Numbered from the stretch's first letter, positions 37,806-47,492 are shown. The stretch: 64,000 bases of DNA from Vogesella sp. XCS3 (GCF_020616155.1 NZ_CP085530.1:3248501-3312500); one strand, 5' to 3'. The notes: a model not told the origin generated them from the sequence alone. Made by a program: numbers and translations.

Positions 37806-38855
37806 GTGCATAACGATCGTGTTATTTTTCCGATATCTGAAGAGGATCAGCAGTATATATACGATGGGTTGCCTGAAGCCACATGGAGAAGCTTATCGGG
37901 CTCGAGAATATTTATTACGGGTGGTACCGGCTTTGTTGGGAAGTGGTTAGTCTTATCGATTCTCCTCATTAGTCGAAAGTTGAGTCTTGGCGTAAAAATA
38001 ACCTTACTCAGCCGAAATCCCGATGGTGCGATACGTGATTTGCCTTTTTTGGCTGATGCGGCGGAAGTTGATTGGGTTAAGGGCGATGTTCGGAATTTCT
38101 CTTATCCACATGGTCACTATGATTTCGTTATTCACGCAGCAACGGACGTTGCGGCAAATGTGTCTCCCGAAGAAATTATAGATACATGTATTAGTGGCAC
38201 AAAGCATGTCCTTAAGTTTACCGAAGCAGTGAGTGCTAAAGCGTTTCTGAATGTAAGCTCAGGTGCCGTATATGGAAATCAGGCGTGCGAAGTTGAAAAA
38301 GTGAGCGAATGTTACCTAGGAGCACCCAACTCGCTTTTGGAGAGTTCGGCATATGGTGAAGGTAAGCGTGTATCCGAGTGGCTGGTTTCTTCATTTGGTA
38401 GACGCAGTGCTACCAGAGTGTGCTCTGCTCGCTGCTTTGCTTTTGTTGGACCTTATCTGCCACTGGATAAGCAATTCGCCATAGGAAACTTTCTTGCAGC
38501 TGCCATGAATCAGCAAGGAATTTTTATCCGAGGAGATGGAACACCATTGCGAAGCTATATGTATTCGGCTGACATGGCAGTTTGGTTGTGGGCGATCTTA
38601 CTCAATGGAAAACCGGGTGCGGCATATAACGTGGGGTCCGAAGAAGCAATTTCCATTCGCGATCTAGCTTATCGAATTTGTACTGTTCTTAGCTTGCCAC
38701 CAAGAGTGACTATCAATCAAAAAGCTATACCAGGGGTTTCGCCAGAGCGGTACATCCCTAGTACTATAAATGCACGATCTGATCTAGGAGTAAATCATCC
38801 AATATCTCTTGATGAGGCAATAATAAGAACGGTGGCATGGCACAGTAAAGCATGA
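37806..38855 (+). CDS. NAD-dependent sugar epimerase/dehydratase (extended SDR)
   Basis: 349-aa extended short-chain dehydrogenase. It has the cofactor loop FITGGTGFVGKWL near residue 36, ATDVAANVSPEE, NVSSGAVYG and the catalytic SAYGEGKRVSEW (Tyr-x-x-x-Lys), with a substrate-domain SYMYSADMAVWLW. A ~30-residue extension precedes the fold. The GTG start at 37806 follows the transketolase stop by one base. By position it may reduce or epimerise the keto sugar made upstream. No abequose or paratose synthase is otherwise visible, so it could also fill that role. Confidence 0.8.
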   Translation: MHNDRVIFPISEEDQQYIYDGLPEATWRSLSGSRIFITGGTGFVGKWLVLSILLISRKLSLGVKITLLSRNPDGAIRDLPFLADAAEVDWVKGDVRNFSYPHGHYDFVIHAATDVAANVSPEEIIDTCISGTKHVLKFTEAVSAKAFLNVSSGAVYGNQACEVEKVSECYLGAPNSLLESSAYGEGKRVSEWLVSSFGRRSATRVCSARCFAFVGPYLPLDKQFAIGNFLAAAMNQQGIFIRGDGTPLRSYMYSADMAVWLWAILLNGKPGAAYNVGSEEAISIRDLAYRICTVLSLPPRVTINQKAIPGVSPERYIPSTINARSDLGVNHPISLDEAIIRTVAWHSKA

Positions 38856-38948
38856 ATTTAGCTTTATAATCCGTCTTTCTTGGAATAAAGTAATCTTGTT
38901 TTGCTAATTTTATATTAAGCATATTTATCAAGAAATTTTTAAAGTGGC

Positions 38949-40385
38949 ATGTTAATTTCATTATTGGGCCGTGTGCTTCAGTTCATTATTGCTTTTGCTT
39001 CAGTGCGAATAATGACACAGCTGTTATCGCCAGCGCAAATGGGCGTTTTTGCGCTGATCACTACAGCAACCTCATTTTTCGCTTTATTTTTTATTAACCC
39101 CGTTGGTATGTTTTTTAATAGAAGACTTCATGCATGGTTAAGCGGAGGATATGCAAAACAGAGATTCAGTTTGTATGTGGTCTATATGCTGGGTGTTTCA
39201 TGCTTTGCTGCCATTCTGATTAGCATTTGTCACGTTATTGGTGTTTTTATTGGGGGTATTTCTCTTTTTTGGTTTGTAATTTTGGTCTGCGGGTCCTTGA
39301 TATTCAATACGGCTATACAAACTCTTGTGCCATCTCTCAATATGATAGATAGGCATGGTGCATTTGCAGTTTTGAACTTGGCTGTTCTTTTGCTAGGGCT
39401 TTTTATTTCGGTGTTTTTTTCAGCGTTCATAAGGCCTACAGCAGAAATGTGGTTGCTGGGAACCCTTTTGTCGCAAGTTGTATGCTCTGCAGTAGCCTAT
39501 AAAATTTTCTTTGGAAAGGTTGTGACGAATAGCTCTATTCCTTTGTGGGTTAATTCCAGCCAGTTTGAGCATGTCACTAGGTTTTGTTGGCCAATAGCTA
39601 TTGCTGTTTTGTTGCAATGGCTGCATATGCAAGGTTACCGTTTTTTCTTGGCAGATAGCTTTGGTATTGCACAGCTGGGCTTATACTCGGCTGGCTATGG
39701 TATTGCATCGTCACTCATGTCTGCGGCCGAAACAATATTTACAACGTGGTTTCAACCCCAGTTTTATAAAGATGTTAATGCTGCATGTTCTACGCAGCGA
39801 AACCGTGCTTGGGCTAGGTATGCCGAAGTTATGATCCCGTCGTCGCTGTTATTTCTTAGTGCACTGATTGCGGCCTCTCCCGCTTTACCGCGTCTCATGC
39901 TTGGCTCTGCGTTTCATGATGTCGGACAATTTATAGTACTGGGTGCTTTGGCTGAGTGGACACGTGTCATGGTGGGTATCGTCAGTCTTAATGCACACAG
40001 GCATATGACTACAAAATTGCTGATCGCACCTAATGCAATCGGTGCCGCAGGTGCGTATATTGTGCTTTTCGCTTTGCTCAATAATTTCGGAATAGTGGCG
40101 GCCCCTGTCGCGGTATTTGTTGGTGGTGTCGCTGTTTTTCTTTATATGTATAAGATTGCTTATGCTGGTGATGTTAATGCCAAACTCGAAATGTCAAAGT
40201 TGGCCTTGATGTCATTTTTCTTAACGCTATCAACGGCACTGTTCCTGTGGTTGCAAAGCAGTATTATTGCTCAGCCTGATTTCTTTGCGTCCTTATTGGT
40301 CTGCATTGGTATCGGTGCTGTCTGGGCTACTGTAGGTTGGTATTTCTTAAAATCTGTCTTGATTGATAAAGTGCGGCTGAAATGA
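38949..40385 (+). CDS. Wzx-like polysaccharide flippase
   Basis: 478-aa membrane protein with about 12 hydrophobic segments and a MOP/MATE-type flippase pattern (LLGRVLQFIIAFASVRIMTQ at the N-terminus). It would move lipid-linked repeat units across the inner membrane. A 93-base AT-rich gap without a gene precedes it; there is only a weak ribosome site before ATG 38949. It overlaps the next glycosyltransferase by 4 bases. Low GC, as in its neighbours. Confidence 0.85.
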   Translation: MLISLLGRVLQFIIAFASVRIMTQLLSPAQMGVFALITTATSFFALFFINPVGMFFNRRLHAWLSGGYAKQRFSLYVVYMLGVSCFAAILISICHVIGVFIGGISLFWFVILVCGSLIFNTAIQTLVPSLNMIDRHGAFAVLNLAVLLLGLFISVFFSAFIRPTAEMWLLGTLLSQVVCSAVAYKIFFGKVVTNSSIPLWVNSSQFEHVTRFCWPIAIAVLLQWLHMQGYRFFLADSFGIAQLGLYSAGYGIASSLMSAAETIFTTWFQPQFYKDVNAACSTQRNRAWARYAEVMIPSSLLFLSALIAASPALPRLMLGSAFHDVGQFIVLGALAEWTRVMVGIVSLNAHRHMTTKLLIAPNAIGAAGAYIVLFALLNNFGIVAAPVAVFVGGVAVFLYMYKIAYAGDVNAKLEMSKLALMSFFLTLSTALFLWLQSSIIAQPDFFASLLVCIGIGAVWATVGWYFLKSVLIDKVRLK

Positions 40386-41392
40386 AAATTCTCTTGGTTT
40401 GTATGGAATATGATTATGGCGACCCTGCACGAGGCCGTTCGTACGAATATTTCAACTTTTATGATAGTTTAATTGCCAAGCATGAAGTAGTCCTTTTCGA
40501 TTACATGCAGAATTTGAAACAGCATGGCAAGAATGAAATGAATCGTTTACTGGTTCAGCAAGCCCGGGAACAAGCATTTGATGTCGCAATATTCTCACCC
40601 TACACCGACCAGCTGGATCCTGCAGCAGTACAAGATGTGCGTGCATACACACGTACGCTGTGTTTTTTCCATGATGACAACTGGCGTCAGGATTTTGTCC
40701 GGTTTTGGGCGCCTCAATTTGATTACTTCACTTCATCTGACTACACCTGTCATGTCAAATATAAGAAGCTAGGCTTGTCCCATGTGATTCACTTTCCATT
40801 TGGCGCAAATGACCGCTTATACAAGCCAGTGTCGACAGAAAAAAAGTATGATGTTTCGTTTGTCGGAGGCTGGAACCCTACTCGTGAATGGCTGATCGAC
40901 CGTCTGAAAAAGGCTGGTATCAACGTACACGTTGCTGGATTTGGTTGGCCAGGCGGTATCGTCGCTCATGAAGATATGGTGCGTATCTTTAGTGAATCAC
41001 GTATCAACCTGAATCTGACAAATTCACGTTGCTGGGATATAAGAATGCTGGCTTCCAGGCCAATAAATGGTCTGCGTCAACTTCGCTCACCCAAAAGTAT
41101 CGAGCAGATCAAAGCACGCCACTTCGAGATTAATGCTTGTGGGTCTTTTCAGCTATCTTACTATGTTGAGGGCATCGAGCGTGCTTATCAAATAGGTGAT
41201 GAGATAGCTGTTTATGCAGACCCAGATGATATGGTTGCTAAAGTTCACTATTATCTGGAGCATGCCGATCTGCGAGAAAACATTGCCAAAGCTGGCTACG
41301 ATCGTACGGTAAATGAGCATACCTTTGCGCGGCGTTTTGATTTCGTGTTCAGTGAAATGGGACTAGCTGCCGATAATGGGGATATTTCGTGA
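40382..41392 (+). CDS. CgeB-like glycosyltransferase
   Basis: 336-aa protein resembling the CgeB / glycosyl-transferase group 1 fold. Features: MKILLVCMEYDYGDPARGRS at the start, a YDVSFVGGWNPTREWLI turn near residue 160, and a C-terminal donor-binding half with RHFEINACGSFQL, in place of the usual FEA-CG motif, near 245. Specificity cannot be read from sequence. Overlaps both neighbours by 4 bases (ATGA, GTGA), so it is part of one tightly coupled operon. Confidence 0.78.
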   Translation: MKILLVCMEYDYGDPARGRSYEYFNFYDSLIAKHEVVLFDYMQNLKQHGKNEMNRLLVQQAREQAFDVAIFSPYTDQLDPAAVQDVRAYTRTLCFFHDDNWRQDFVRFWAPQFDYFTSSDYTCHVKYKKLGLSHVIHFPFGANDRLYKPVSTEKKYDVSFVGGWNPTREWLIDRLKKAGINVHVAGFGWPGGIVAHEDMVRIFSESRINLNLTNSRCWDIRMLASRPINGLRQLRSPKSIEQIKARHFEINACGSFQLSYYVEGIERAYQIGDEIAVYADPDDMVAKVHYYLEHADLRENIAKAGYDRTVNEHTFARRFDFVFSEMGLAADNGDIS

Positions 41393-42414
41393 GCAATCAG
41401 GCTATCTTCATTGACCCATCCAGTGAGCACTTTCTGGATGACAAGCTTTTTGATACAGATAACGCTTCCCTGAACAGGGATGGTACGCTGTTGCCTTTTT
41501 CCGCATTGCGTAAGCACTACGAGGCCCAGGGTATTCCTGTACACACTGCAGATAAACTGCGTGATGGCAGTAAAAAGCATGCTATTAACCATTACTGGTC
41601 GTTAGGCCTGCTGGAAAGCTATAAGGTTTTTCTGAATGATAGCAGTGTAAGATTGCGTGGGTTCATCTTACTTGAACCACCACTTGTTCAGCCTGAGATG
41701 TATGAGGCGCTGCCCGAACTTACTACGGCGTTCGAAAATGTTTTCGTACATAATGCGCATGGCGATGGTTACTCATTAACGGATGTTGATACGAACAGGC
41801 TATGTAAGATATTCTGGCCACAACCCTACGGTGATGTTCTTCCCGAATTCTGGGCTAACAAAAATCGCTTGAATAAGCTGGTTGTAATCGCTGGTAGTCA
41901 TAATCCTGGCAATCGTAAACCCGAGTTTTACAGTGAGCGAATCAAAGCCATTTCAGCTTTATCAGCGTATGATGGCGTAGATTTGTTTGGACGCGGCTGG
42001 GAGCGTTGGTGGGGCGGGCATGCCCGTTGGTGGCCATACTGGCGCCATTTCATGGCTATCCAGTCTTCTTTTCGAGGTTCATGCACGTCTAAATGGCCAA
42101 CATTAAGCCAATACAGATTTAGTTTGTGTTTTGAAAACATGCCTATGTCTGGCTATGTGACCGAAAAAATATTTGACTGTCTCTATGCTGGCACGGTGCC
42201 TGTGTATTGGGGCGCTCCCGATATTGACACACTATTACCCGCGGATGCCTTTGTCGATATGCGCCGCTTTAATAGTTATGATGAGATGTACCACTTTGTC
42301 ACTGCCATGAGTGATGACGATTGGCAAGGTATGAGAGAAGCAGGCCGTAGATTCTTGCAGGAAAAGGGTGCTGCTGTTTATCGTGATAGCCTGTTAAACG
42401 TGATAGATTTGTAA
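41389..42414 (+). CDS. GT10 family (alpha-1,3-fucosyltransferase-like) glycosyltransferase
   Basis: 341-aa enzyme with the diagnostic GT10 block YRFSLCFENMPMSGYVTEKI followed by FDCLYAGTVPVYWGAPDI near residues 240-280. GT10 enzymes use GDP-fucose. Here the GDP-sugar genes lead to GDP-fucose or GDP-colitose, which differ at C-3 only, so it may be the fucosyl- or colitosyltransferase of the repeat unit; that link is inference. Starts at GTG 41389, overlapping the upstream stop. Confidence 0.85.
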   Translation: MSNQAIFIDPSSEHFLDDKLFDTDNASLNRDGTLLPFSALRKHYEAQGIPVHTADKLRDGSKKHAINHYWSLGLLESYKVFLNDSSVRLRGFILLEPPLVQPEMYEALPELTTAFENVFVHNAHGDGYSLTDVDTNRLCKIFWPQPYGDVLPEFWANKNRLNKLVVIAGSHNPGNRKPEFYSERIKAISALSAYDGVDLFGRGWERWWGGHARWWPYWRHFMAIQSSFRGSCTSKWPTLSQYRFSLCFENMPMSGYVTEKIFDCLYAGTVPVYWGAPDIDTLLPADAFVDMRRFNSYDEMYHFVTAMSDDDWQGMREAGRRFLQEKGAAVYRDSLLNVIDL

Positions 42415-43382
42415 TGGTCGCTCAAAATAACGCTAGTATGACACCCCGCGTACAGATATTCATCCTTGCGCGTGATCGCATGGATTTTTGTCGTGAGACT
42501 GTGGCTTCAGCAATAGCACAGCAGTATGAAAATTTTGAAGTGATCGTTTCTGATAATTCGGTTAGCGAGACTGTTTCACAAATGCTTGCCAACGAATTTC
42601 CTACTGTGCGGGTAATTCGGCGTATGCCCAATTTGCCAGCATTGCAGCATTTCAATACGCTTATTGCCGAGGCAACTGAGCCCTTGCTGGTATTATTTCA
42701 CGACGATGATATTTTAGAGCCGGACTATCTAAGCCAGATGGTTTCGCAGTTTGTGGCTTACCCCGATATAACTGCGGTGGGCTGCAACGCTCGTATCATG
42801 CGCGGCACCAAGCTGACCAGACAGCCTTTTATGGGGAGTTTTTCCGGCAGGAAATTGCTGCACATGCCTTATGACCTGTTAGAGCCGTATCTTTCATTAA
42901 GCACGATAAGCCCTGCGCCTTTTCCTGGCTATATGTACCGCACGGCCATGATACAGGGCCTGACCCTAGATGCCGCGAAGGGGGGGAAGCATGCTGATGT
43001 TTCTTTTCTGAGTAGTGTGCTGGCGCGTGGGCCGATGCTATGGATTGATGCTTGTCTGATGCAATACCGTTTTCATGGCAATAATGACAGTAGTCAGGAG
43101 TCTATTCCTAACAGGCTTAGTTGGTTGCGGCATATTTATGCCACTGCTGGTGTGCATCCGAAATCCCAAGCTGTGAGAGATTATAAGTTTTTATACTGGT
43201 CGAAGTGGTACTCGCAACTTGCCTCTGTTGATATAAGAGATGATGTGCAGTATTTGCAGCATGAATGGCGAAAAAAAGTCATATTATATTTTATTGCTTT
43301 TAGTTTCGTGCGCCTTTTTTGCACACGAATGGTGTTTTGGGGGAGATTGGCTCGAGTATTAAAGGCGCGTTTTTTTTACTGA
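42414..43382 (+). CDS. Family 2 glycosyltransferase
   Basis: 322-aa GT-A enzyme. The N-terminal half has VQIFILARDRMDFCRETVAS, VIVSDNSVSE and the metal/nucleotide-binding DDDILEPDYL (DxD) near residue 99. The C-terminus has a hydrophobic stretch near 290-310 that may associate with the membrane. ATG 42414 overlaps the previous stop by one base (TAATG). The sugar added is unknown. Confidence 0.85.
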   Translation: MVAQNNASMTPRVQIFILARDRMDFCRETVASAIAQQYENFEVIVSDNSVSETVSQMLANEFPTVRVIRRMPNLPALQHFNTLIAEATEPLLVLFHDDDILEPDYLSQMVSQFVAYPDITAVGCNARIMRGTKLTRQPFMGSFSGRKLLHMPYDLLEPYLSLSTISPAPFPGYMYRTAMIQGLTLDAAKGGKHADVSFLSSVLARGPMLWIDACLMQYRFHGNNDSSQESIPNRLSWLRHIYATAGVHPKSQAVRDYKFLYWSKWYSQLASVDIRDDVQYLQHEWRKKVILYFIAFSFVRLFCTRMVFWGRLARVLKARFFY

Positions 43383-43440
43383 TTCGTCCATATATAGAGC
43401 TGTAGTGATATTTCGAAGCTTTTTTCGTTTTTGGGGTTCT

Positions 43441-44736
43441 ATGCGAAACCTTAATTTTTCTAGTAGGATCTTCTTGTTGGGATGTGCCGCACTTCCTTTC
43501 TTTAATGATTTTCCACTGTTGCGATTTATAACGCCAAGTTTTTTAGATTTGTCTCTTCCTTTTTTTATTTTGGCAGTTATATGTTTGCTATCAGAAAGTG
43601 CTTTCTTTGGACGGGCTATTTTTATTGATAAGAACTCATTGAAGTTTTTATTGATTATCTTGCTAACAATTTTTGCAAGTTTGATTGTGAATAATCATAA
43701 ATCTTCTGTGGTCTGCGGTGTCGATGAGTGTGGTGGGGAGCGGATGTTTAAGACACTTGCTGCTGATGTTATTAAGTTTTCACTTATCCCTTTCTTGGTT
43801 TATTTTATAAATAAAGTTGGAATGGAGAGGGTGGCTATTTATGTGAGGCGAGGTTTTTATATATCTTGTGCATATGTGTTCGTTGAGTTGTTGCTTTCTT
43901 TTATTCCTTCATTGATTGGTTTTGGCAGACTTGAACTTATGAATTCAATCGATGCCATTTTTCATGCTCGTATCAATGACTGGGGGCCAATGCGAACGCG
44001 AGGGTTATCCTTTGAGCCCGGTTATCAGGGAGCGTATCTTATTTTCTGTTTGCCTTTTATTTTTTCTGATGCGCGTGATAAATCCCGAATAAGAAATTTG
44101 TGTCTTTGGTTTATTAGTCTTGTTACTACAGGCGCTCCTGGAGCTTTTTTTGCTACATTGGTTTTTTTTGTTTCATTTGATTTTCAAACTAGAAAATCCA
44201 GCCTTATTAAAGCTGTTGTTGTTTTCTTGGGCTTGCTATTTTCCGTGCTATTGTTTTCAAGAATGTTAGGCTTGTCTGATTTCATAAGTACAATAACTAG
44301 GACTGGGTCATGGGTAGCATCAATATCTGCAATTTCAGACAATGTACTTTGGGGTGTAGGTCCAGGTATGTCAGGGTACTGGTTAGTTAATTACTATCCT
44401 GATTTCTTTTATAACTCTCCTGAGGCCGGTGGTTGGTGGCAGTCTGGTATTGACTATATGAATGCACCCACATTTTCTTCTTCTTTTAATTTTATGCTTA
44501 ATTATGGACTGGTTTCAATAGTCGCTATTTCAGTATTTTTTTACATCGCTGGTTATTGGAGAAATATTTTTGCTAGTAACTTTGGAAAGGCTGCATTTCT
44601 TTCTTTTTTTGTTGTTAGTTTCACTATAACGAGTTATCAAGTCTTAGCTTACCTGCTTTTTATAAGCGTTGTTTTATGTAATGGATGGATGTGTCTTGAT
44701 AGAATTGGGTGCAGGTATACATCTCGCTCAATATGA
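43441..44736 (+). CDS. O-antigen polymerase-like (Wzy-type) membrane protein 1
   Basis: 431 aa from ATG 43441 (GTG 43405 is an in-frame alternative). It has about 11 hydrophobic segments and a large polar loop, with the RGLSFEPGYQGAYL motif near residue 195 that recurs in Wzy polymerases and O-antigen ligases. Very AT-rich, as wzy genes usually are. It would polymerise repeat units in the periplasm. A second protein of the same kind follows, so one of them may be a ligase or serve a different linkage. Confidence 0.7.
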   Translation: MRNLNFSSRIFLLGCAALPFFNDFPLLRFITPSFLDLSLPFFILAVICLLSESAFFGRAIFIDKNSLKFLLIILLTIFASLIVNNHKSSVVCGVDECGGERMFKTLAADVIKFSLIPFLVYFINKVGMERVAIYVRRGFYISCAYVFVELLLSFIPSLIGFGRLELMNSIDAIFHARINDWGPMRTRGLSFEPGYQGAYLIFCLPFIFSDARDKSRIRNLCLWFISLVTTGAPGAFFATLVFFVSFDFQTRKSSLIKAVVVFLGLLFSVLLFSRMLGLSDFISTITRTGSWVASISAISDNVLWGVGPGMSGYWLVNYYPDFFYNSPEAGGWWQSGIDYMNAPTFSSSFNFMLNYGLVSIVAISVFFYIAGYWRNIFASNFGKAAFLSFFVVSFTITSYQVLAYLLFISVVLCNGWMCLDRIGCRYTSRSI

Positions 44737-44816
44737 TTTGATATCATACTTTATTTTTTCACCCAGGATAAGAAGTATCGTTCTGGTTTTGGTGCGTTAT
44801 CGTTAATTTATCTAAA

Positions 44817-45989
44817 ATGATATATATATTGCTTGCAAATGGCGCATCTGTAATACCGCAGTTTGTGCCATACATTCCACAGCTTATTTTGCTGCTGTGG
44901 GCTTTCTTTGTGTTTGTTACCTATCGTCATAGGGTTGCTTTACCACTCTATGGTATAGTGTGTTTTTTGTTTGTGCTGTCCTTTGCCGCATTCTTGTATG
45001 GTGAGTACGATGAAGGCTATCGCTTCTTGAAGCTTTTCTTTAATTGTCTTGTTGCCATGCTTTTAGCTACTGGCATTTGCCAGCGTTATGAGGAAAACTT
45101 TTCTGAGGCTTATTCCGAAGCTGTGCTTTTATTTACGGTGCTAGGAATTATAGGCTTGATATTGACTAGCTTTAGTTCATGGAGTGCTGTTTCTTCTATT
45201 GGCGATCGCGTATACCATACTAATTTTCTGACTACTTGGCTGATGGATGGCGATTTTGACTCTAGTCACACGTTATTCTCCCCTTTCCCATATCGTCTTC
45301 AGTCGATGTTTGATGAGCCAGGGACATACGGTATGCTGCTTGTACCTGCTTTCTTTTATTTTTTCTTTTCATCGAGATTTTTAGGAGCGGCCATTTTGCT
45401 TATGGGCGTTTTTTTATCTGAAAGTGCAAATGCATGGGTGCTATGTGTGCTTGTTATGATATTGAAGGCTATTCAGCTGGATCGTATAAAAGCTAAAGTT
45501 TTTCTTGGTATCATGATGCTTCTAGTTACGACGGTTTTCTGGTCTGTATTTATACAACTTTATGAAATCAAGACTGGCATAGACGCTGCTTATGTTCATA
45601 ATAGTTCAGTGGGCGTTCGCTCTGATGAGTATGCTTATGTATTTAATTCGTGGGCGTACCATGTTTTGCCATTTGATGATATGAAAGTTGAGAGTCGGTT
45701 TCCTGATGGGATATCGGTATCTTATATCAATTGGTACGTAAAATCTGGATTTGGTTTTTTGATTGTGCTTTGTCTTGTTTTTTGGCGTTTTTGCATGAAG
45801 CTGATGGTGAATTTTAAAACAGGAACTCACGATGGTTGGTTTCCTATAGTGCTGGGGGCTACTTTGTTACTGTCCGGTTTTCAGCGTAGTTCATTTCTTG
45901 ATAATATACTATTCATGACGCTGACCTTTTGGGCCATTTTTTATAGTGATATTAACAAGCGGGCTAAGTTAGTATATGAATCAGCTTAG
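44817..45989 (+). CDS. O-antigen polymerase-like (Wzy-type) membrane protein 2
   Basis: 390-aa polytopic membrane protein with about 10 hydrophobic segments and the motif RLQSMFDEPGTYGMLL near residue 160. This again contains the Glu-Pro-Gly core seen in polymerases and ligases. The loop after it (VHNSSVGVRSDEYAYVF) is polar and probably periplasmic. It shares little with the preceding protein beyond this motif. The 80-base gap upstream holds no gene. Overlaps the next glycosyltransferase by 14 bases. Role as polymerase or ligase is inferred from topology and place. Confidence 0.68.
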   Translation: MIYILLANGASVIPQFVPYIPQLILLLWAFFVFVTYRHRVALPLYGIVCFLFVLSFAAFLYGEYDEGYRFLKLFFNCLVAMLLATGICQRYEENFSEAYSEAVLLFTVLGIIGLILTSFSSWSAVSSIGDRVYHTNFLTTWLMDGDFDSSHTLFSPFPYRLQSMFDEPGTYGMLLVPAFFYFFFSSRFLGAAILLMGVFLSESANAWVLCVLVMILKAIQLDRIKAKVFLGIMMLLVTTVFWSVFIQLYEIKTGIDAAYVHNSSVGVRSDEYAYVFNSWAYHVLPFDDMKVESRFPDGISVSYINWYVKSGFGFLIVLCLVFWRFCMKLMVNFKTGTHDGWFPIVLGATLLLSGFQRSSFLDNILFMTLTFWAIFYSDINKRAKLVYESA

Positions 45990-46767
45990 TGTCAGTGTCG
46001 TCATCCCTTGCTTTAATGCTTTGAACACGTTGAAGCGAAGCCTGGTATCGATCACCATGCAAACAGCATTGCCTCTTGAGGTTATTCTGGTTGATGATGG
46101 TAGTGATACCCCTATCGAGCCACTTCTTCGCGATGTCATTGGTACGATGCCTTTCCCCGTTCGTGTGCTTAGGCAAATGAACCGTGGTGCACCTGCTGCT
46201 CGTAATGCGGGCATCAAGCTGGCGAATGGGAAGTACATTGCATTTCTTGATGCCGATGATGTCTGGCTGCCAGAAAAGCTTCAGGTACAGTTTGACATCA
46301 TGGAGCGAGAGGGTTTAATACTCACAGGCCATGGCTATGCATTTGATGCTAATACTTTGCCATGTGAGGGTTCTACTGATAGTACAGGCGTACAGGTGCG
46401 CCAGATTAATAAATGGCGCTTTGCTTACGGGAACCCCTTTTTTACGCCTACGGTGATGGTGCGAAAAGACCAGTTTACCGGTTTTGATGAGCGTTTTCGG
46501 CGTGTGGATGACTATAAGGCATGGCTGGAGCACTTTCAGCCATCTGGTTATGCCTGTATTGACCTGACATTGGCTGCGGGCTTTAAGCCTGCGATAGGGC
46601 ATTCCGGTTTGACTGCATCTTTTGATCTTATGCACGAGGGCTATGTAGATGTGCTGCGTACCTTGCGTAATGAAGGGCAGATCGGCTGGCTTTTCTACGG
46701 TGCAGCATGGCTGTGTGAGGCCATAAAATTTCCGGTGCGAAAGCATAAAGCGCGATTGGTAAAATAA
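45976..46767 (+). CDS. Family 2 glycosyltransferase
   Basis: 263-aa GT-A glycosyltransferase with VSVVIPCFNALNTLKRSLVS, VILVDDGSDTP and NAGIKLANGKYIAFLDADDV (DxD) in the first 110 residues. The C-terminal part is short and ends in a basic tail. Starts inside the preceding gene and overlaps the next by one base (TAATG). Acceptor and donor unknown. Confidence 0.87.
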   Translation: MNQLSVSVVIPCFNALNTLKRSLVSITMQTALPLEVILVDDGSDTPIEPLLRDVIGTMPFPVRVLRQMNRGAPAARNAGIKLANGKYIAFLDADDVWLPEKLQVQFDIMEREGLILTGHGYAFDANTLPCEGSTDSTGVQVRQINKWRFAYGNPFFTPTVMVRKDQFTGFDERFRRVDDYKAWLEHFQPSGYACIDLTLAAGFKPAIGHSGLTASFDLMHEGYVDVLRTLRNEGQIGWLFYGAAWLCEAIKFPVRKHKARLVK

Positions 46768-47492
46768 TGAAAAAGCCCCTAGTTAGTCTTTCTGTTGTGA
46801 GCCATGGTCAAGCCCGTCTGGTCAAATTGTTGGTGGCTGATTTAAAGCGCCTTGCCTTGGCAGATGTCGAGTTGATTATTACGGTTAATCTGCCTGAGGA
46901 TGAGACCTTTTACAAAGACACCGGCTACCCGACCGTTATTGTGCGAAATGCTGTGCCGAAGGGCTTTGGCGAAAACCACAATGCTGCACTTTTGCATTCT
47001 TCCGGATCATTTTTTGCAGTCGTTAATCCTGATGTCAGGCTTACCCAGCTTGATTTGTCTTTATTGTTGCAGCCTATGCATGATAGGAAGGTTGGCGCTG
47101 TCGCCCCTGTGATACTGAATGCTGCCGGTAGCGTTGAGGATAGTGTCCGTCGTTTTCCTACGGTAAGCGGCCTATTTCGCCGGGTGGTATTTAAAGAGAC
47201 GAAGCCCGGTTATTCCTGGGGTAATGACACTATTGCGGTGGATTGGGCTGCAGGGATGTTTGTTATTTTTCGACGTGAGGCGTTTGTTCAGGTTTCCGGC
47301 TTTGATGATAAACGCTTTTTCATGTACTTTGAAGATGTCGACATCTGTGCCCGATTATGGAAAGCTGGCTGGAAAGTACTTCTCCAGCCTCAGGTAAGTG
47401 TCATTCATGATGCTCAGCGTGCTAGCCACAGAAGTTTCAAGCACATGAAGTGGCATCTCTCTAGTGCTGTTAGGTACTTGACCGGTATTTAG
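46767..47492 (+). CDS. Family 2 glycosyltransferase (WbbL-like)
   Basis: 241-aa enzyme of the GT2 branch that includes rhamnosyltransferases such as WbbL. GFGENHNAALLHSSGSFFAV is followed by VNPDV (the DxD equivalent), then DWAAGMFVIFRREAFVQVSG and FFMYFEDVDICARLWKAGW, the typical ED motif of this branch. No dTDP-rhamnose genes are in the window, so the donor may be another sugar or come from elsewhere. Confidence 0.85.
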   Translation: MKKPLVSLSVVSHGQARLVKLLVADLKRLALADVELIITVNLPEDETFYKDTGYPTVIVRNAVPKGFGENHNAALLHSSGSFFAVVNPDVRLTQLDLSLLLQPMHDRKVGAVAPVILNAAGSVEDSVRRFPTVSGLFRRVVFKETKPGYSWGNDTIAVDWAAGMFVIFRREAFVQVSGFDDKRFFMYFEDVDICARLWKAGWKVLLQPQVSVIHDAQRASHRSFKHMKWHLSSAVRYLTGI

